From NCBI GenBank assembly GCA_900315345.1, contig OMYP01000010.1:41294-105293 (forward strand): a stretch of 64,000 nucleotides of DNA. Reading direction: 5' to 3'. The notes under the pieces were generated by a model. The model saw nothing but the letters and a program-made list of their open reading frames with translations, searched no databases and was not told the origin of the DNA. Both the position numbers and the translations under genes were made by a program. Of the stretch, positions 62,201 to 64,000 are shown in pieces. The stretch is from an uncultured Selenomonadales bacterium (GTDB lineage: Bacteria; Bacillota; Negativicutes; Acidaminococcales; Acidaminococcaceae). The first letter of the stretch is position 1; each line of letters opens with the position of its first letter.

Positions 62201-63024
62201 ATATGAAAGGTGACTTTAATCAGATTATTGAAGATTTACAGAGCGCAAAGCCTTTATTGCATCATATTACCAATTATGTGACTGCAGGAGATTGCGCCGG
62301 GGCGGCGCTGGCTGCGGGAGCATCGCCGGTAATGGCGGACGCGGCAGACGAAGTGCCGGAAATAACGGCAGGATGCGACGCTCTGGTTTTGAACCTGGGA
62401 ACTTTAAATGAACAGCGGATGGAATCCATGGAATTGGCGGCAGCTACTGCCAAAGAGTCTGACATTCCGGTTATATTGGATCCGGCAGGCGTTATGAGCA
62501 GCAGCCTGCGTCTGGAATTTGCCCTGAAGCTGCTGCAGGCAGGATACATTACTATTGTGCGCGGCAATTACAGCGAATGCCGTGCCCTGCTGGAGCAGGA
62601 AGCTGATGGACGGGGAGTGGATTCCCAGCCTATGCCGGATCAGGGGGAGGCCCTGCGGATCGTGAAAGAGGCTGCTAAACAGTATAAATGTATATTTGCC
62701 ATGACCGGAGCAGTGGATTATGTCAGCGACGGAAAACGGGCCCTAATGATCAATGGGGGTAACCCTTTGATGGAACGGATTACCGGAGCCGGATGTATGA
62801 CTTCCACATTGGTGGCTGCCTGTGCCGCTGTGGCTGAAGATAAAATGACCGGCGCCATGCTGGGACTTATTATCATGGGGCAGGCGGCGGAACTGGCAGC
62901 GGGACTGCTGGAAAAGAAGGACGGACCGGGCATGTTCAAGGTCCGGCTGATTGACGGCATCTACCATGTGGTGACTAAGTGGAACCTGATCATGGATAAT
63001 CTGAATCCGGAAAAGGCAAATTAA
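62197..63024 (+). CDS. thiM: Hydroxyethylthiazole kinase ThiM
   Basis: This 275-residue enzyme phosphorylates salvaged 4-methyl-5-hydroxyethylthiazole. The start region LLHHITNYVTAGDCAGAALAAGASPVMADAADEV is diagnostic, followed by VILDPAGVMSS, IVRGNYSEC and the catalytic ERITGAGCMTSTLVAACAAVAEDK. It overlaps thiD by four bases. With ThiD and ThiE it makes a full salvage route from pyrimidine and thiazole to thiamine phosphate; de novo thiazole and pyrimidine genes are not in the window. Confidence 0.95.
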   Translation: MNMKGDFNQIIEDLQSAKPLLHHITNYVTAGDCAGAALAAGASPVMADAADEVPEITAGCDALVLNLGTLNEQRMESMELAAATAKESDIPVILDPAGVMSSSLRLEFALKLLQAGYITIVRGNYSECRALLEQEADGRGVDSQPMPDQGEALRIVKEAAKQYKCIFAMTGAVDYVSDGKRALMINGGNPLMERITGAGCMTSTLVAACAAVAEDKMTGAMLGLIIMGQAAELAAGLLEKKDGPGMFKVRLIDGIYHVVTKWNLIMDNLNPEKAN

Positions 63025-63174
63025 AAGACAATAAAAATTGCTGTTATAAAATTAATTTAAAATCTGAAAGGTTTTGTTGATGTCAAAACGATGCAAAGAT
63101 GACATTGATAAGATGTCGACAAAAAATCGCAAAAAACAGCGGTTAAACGTTACGAAAAGGAAATATATTGAACA

Positions 63175-63798
63175 ATGAAATCCTTTGATTTGCAACTTTA
63201 TCTGGTAACCGATGAAGCTTGCCTGCAACATAAAAAGCTTTTTGGAGCAGTGGAAGAAGCCTTAAAAGCCGGCGTGACTCTGGTACAGTACCGGGAAAAA
63301 AACGGTTTGGGAAAGGAAATGTTACGCAAGGCCAGCGCATTGAAAAAACTTTGTCACCGTTATCACGTTCCTCTGTTGGTAAATGACCGTCTTGATATTG
63401 CGCTGCTTTCCGGTGCAGACGGTGTACATTTGGGACAGGATGATATACCGGTTGCCGAGGCGAGAAGGCTTGCCGGACCGGATTTTATTATAGGCGCTAC
63501 GGCCCATAGTGTGGAGGAAGCCCTGAAGGCAGAGGCAGACGGCGCGGATTATTTAGGCTGCGGAGCCGTGTTTTATACAAATACCAAAAAAGATACGGTG
63601 CCTTTGGGACTTGAAGGATTAACGGCTATACGCAGGGCAGTAACGATTCCCATTGTAGGGATTGCCGGTGTTACGCCGGAAAATTATCCGGAAGTTCTTG
63701 CTACCGGAGCTGACGGTGCTGCTGTAGTGAGCGGTATATTAGGAGCAGAGGACATCACGGCAGCAGTTAAAAGTTTTTTACGGTCGGGGCAACAGTAA
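63175..63798 (+). CDS. thiE: Thiamine-phosphate synthase ThiE
   Basis: This 207-residue TIM-barrel enzyme joins HMP-diphosphate and thiazole-phosphate to thiamine phosphate. It has VTLVQYREKNGLGKEML, PLLVNDRLDIALLSGADGVHLGQDDI, IIGATAHSVEEALKAEADGADYLGCGAVFYTNTKKD and PIVGIAGVTPENYPEVLATGADGAAVVSGI, all matching ThiE. A 150-base spacer without clear signals separates it from thiM, and AAAAGGAAA is a moderate ribosome-binding site. No terminator is visible before the window edge. Confidence 0.94.
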   Translation: MKSFDLQLYLVTDEACLQHKKLFGAVEEALKAGVTLVQYREKNGLGKEMLRKASALKKLCHRYHVPLLVNDRLDIALLSGADGVHLGQDDIPVAEARRLAGPDFIIGATAHSVEEALKAEADGADYLGCGAVFYTNTKKDTVPLGLEGLTAIRRAVTIPIVGIAGVTPENYPEVLATGADGAAVVSGILGAEDITAAVKSFLRSGQQ

Positions 63799-63918
63799 AA
63801 AATCCAATCTGATCAATAAGTTGCGTTAGTTGTTTTATAAAAAGAAGAGTAACAAATTGCATTCCGTATTCTGATCCGGAAAAGCGATACGTAAAAAATA
63901 TGGGAACATAAATAATCC

Positions 63919-64000
63919 TGTGGTTGACCCTCTTACAGCATTGTGGTCGAACCTGTAACCAGTCTGTGGTTTACCTGTAAATTTTCCTGTGGTCGGGCTA
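63919..64000. repeat. 23-bp tandem repeats at the right edge
   Basis: TGTGGT recurs at 63919, 63942, 63965 and 63988, exactly 23 bases apart; the last copy is cut by the window end. The copies share TGTGGT-(T/C)-x-A-C-C-like sequence, and the second and third also share ACCTGTAA. The period is not a multiple of three, so this is not protein repeats. Spacing of about two DNA turns suggests iteron-like or operator sites. Confidence 0.7.

Noticed and set aside
63919..64000. CRISPR array
   Set aside because: The repeat period is only 23 bases, leaving no room for spacers, the cores are short and diverged, and no cas gene is nearby.
1..64000. rRNA, tRNA, integrase, transposase or phage genes
   Set aside because: None was recognised by eye in either strand; the gaps between genes are short and accounted for by promoters, terminators or the long hairpin.

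Overview
This 64 kb window is a gene-dense stretch of chromosome with roughly 50 protein genes, nearly all on the + strand. It fits a diderm Firmicute of the class Negativicutes, and I would guess the Acidaminococcus/Phascolarctobacterium group (the genus is a guess). Two kinds of evidence sit side by side. The housekeeping blocks are ordered as in Firmicutes: ireB-ruvX-DUF1292-mltG-U32, efp-asp23-amaP-DUF2273-nusB-xseAB-ispA-dxs-tlyA-nadK-argR-recN, and addBA. The envelope genes are those of an outer-membrane bacterium: a YadA-type trimeric autotransporter carrying an SLH domain, a PagL-like lipid A deacylase, and AsmA-like proteins. I saw no rRNA, tRNA, CRISPR array, prophage or transposase gene.

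Layout. 1-7.1 kb is cell-envelope territory: the 3' part of a trimeric autotransporter adhesin (5' end outside the window, reading frame broken near 2367), three exported proteins of unknown function, a PagL-like outer-membrane enzyme on the - strand, and a small secreted SH3 protein. 7.1-9.2 kb holds a MetQ/NlpA-type lipoprotein and an M20 amidohydrolase. 9.2-18.6 kb is the most unusual block. A 671-residue protein looks like a radical-SAM/SPASM peptide maturase that has lost its iron-sulfur motif. After a strong terminator comes a four-gene operon for an NHLM-type peptide exporter (two membrane-fusion proteins, a C39-peptidase ABC transporter and a second ABC transporter), with no recognisable precursor peptide gene in view.

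18.7-25.1 kb is a mixed set of metabolic and transport genes: a crotonase-fold enzyme, HydE, a sodium-dependent symporter, MscL, an SGNH esterase and a second MetQ-type lipoprotein. A ~189-nt near-perfect long hairpin (25186-25374) follows. 25.5-40 kb is rich in DNA repair genes (rarA, a radical-SAM repair pair, addB-addA, ruvX) and has two paralogous AsmA-like membrane proteins. 40-57 kb is the conserved Firmicute-type core: cell wall, translation, envelope stress, transcription antitermination, isoprenoid precursors, NAD kinase, arginine regulation, RecN and a NUDIX hydrolase. 57-64 kb has an EF-G paralogue with altered G1 and G3 motifs, transketolase, and thiD-thiM followed by thiE for thiamine salvage. 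That salvage set sits within about 14 kb of two thiamine-diphosphate enzymes (Dxs and transketolase). The right edge runs into a set of 23-bp tandem repeats.

Promoters here often show an extended -10 (TGnTATAAT) with a weak -35. All function calls come from reading motifs and gene order by eye; no database search was made.
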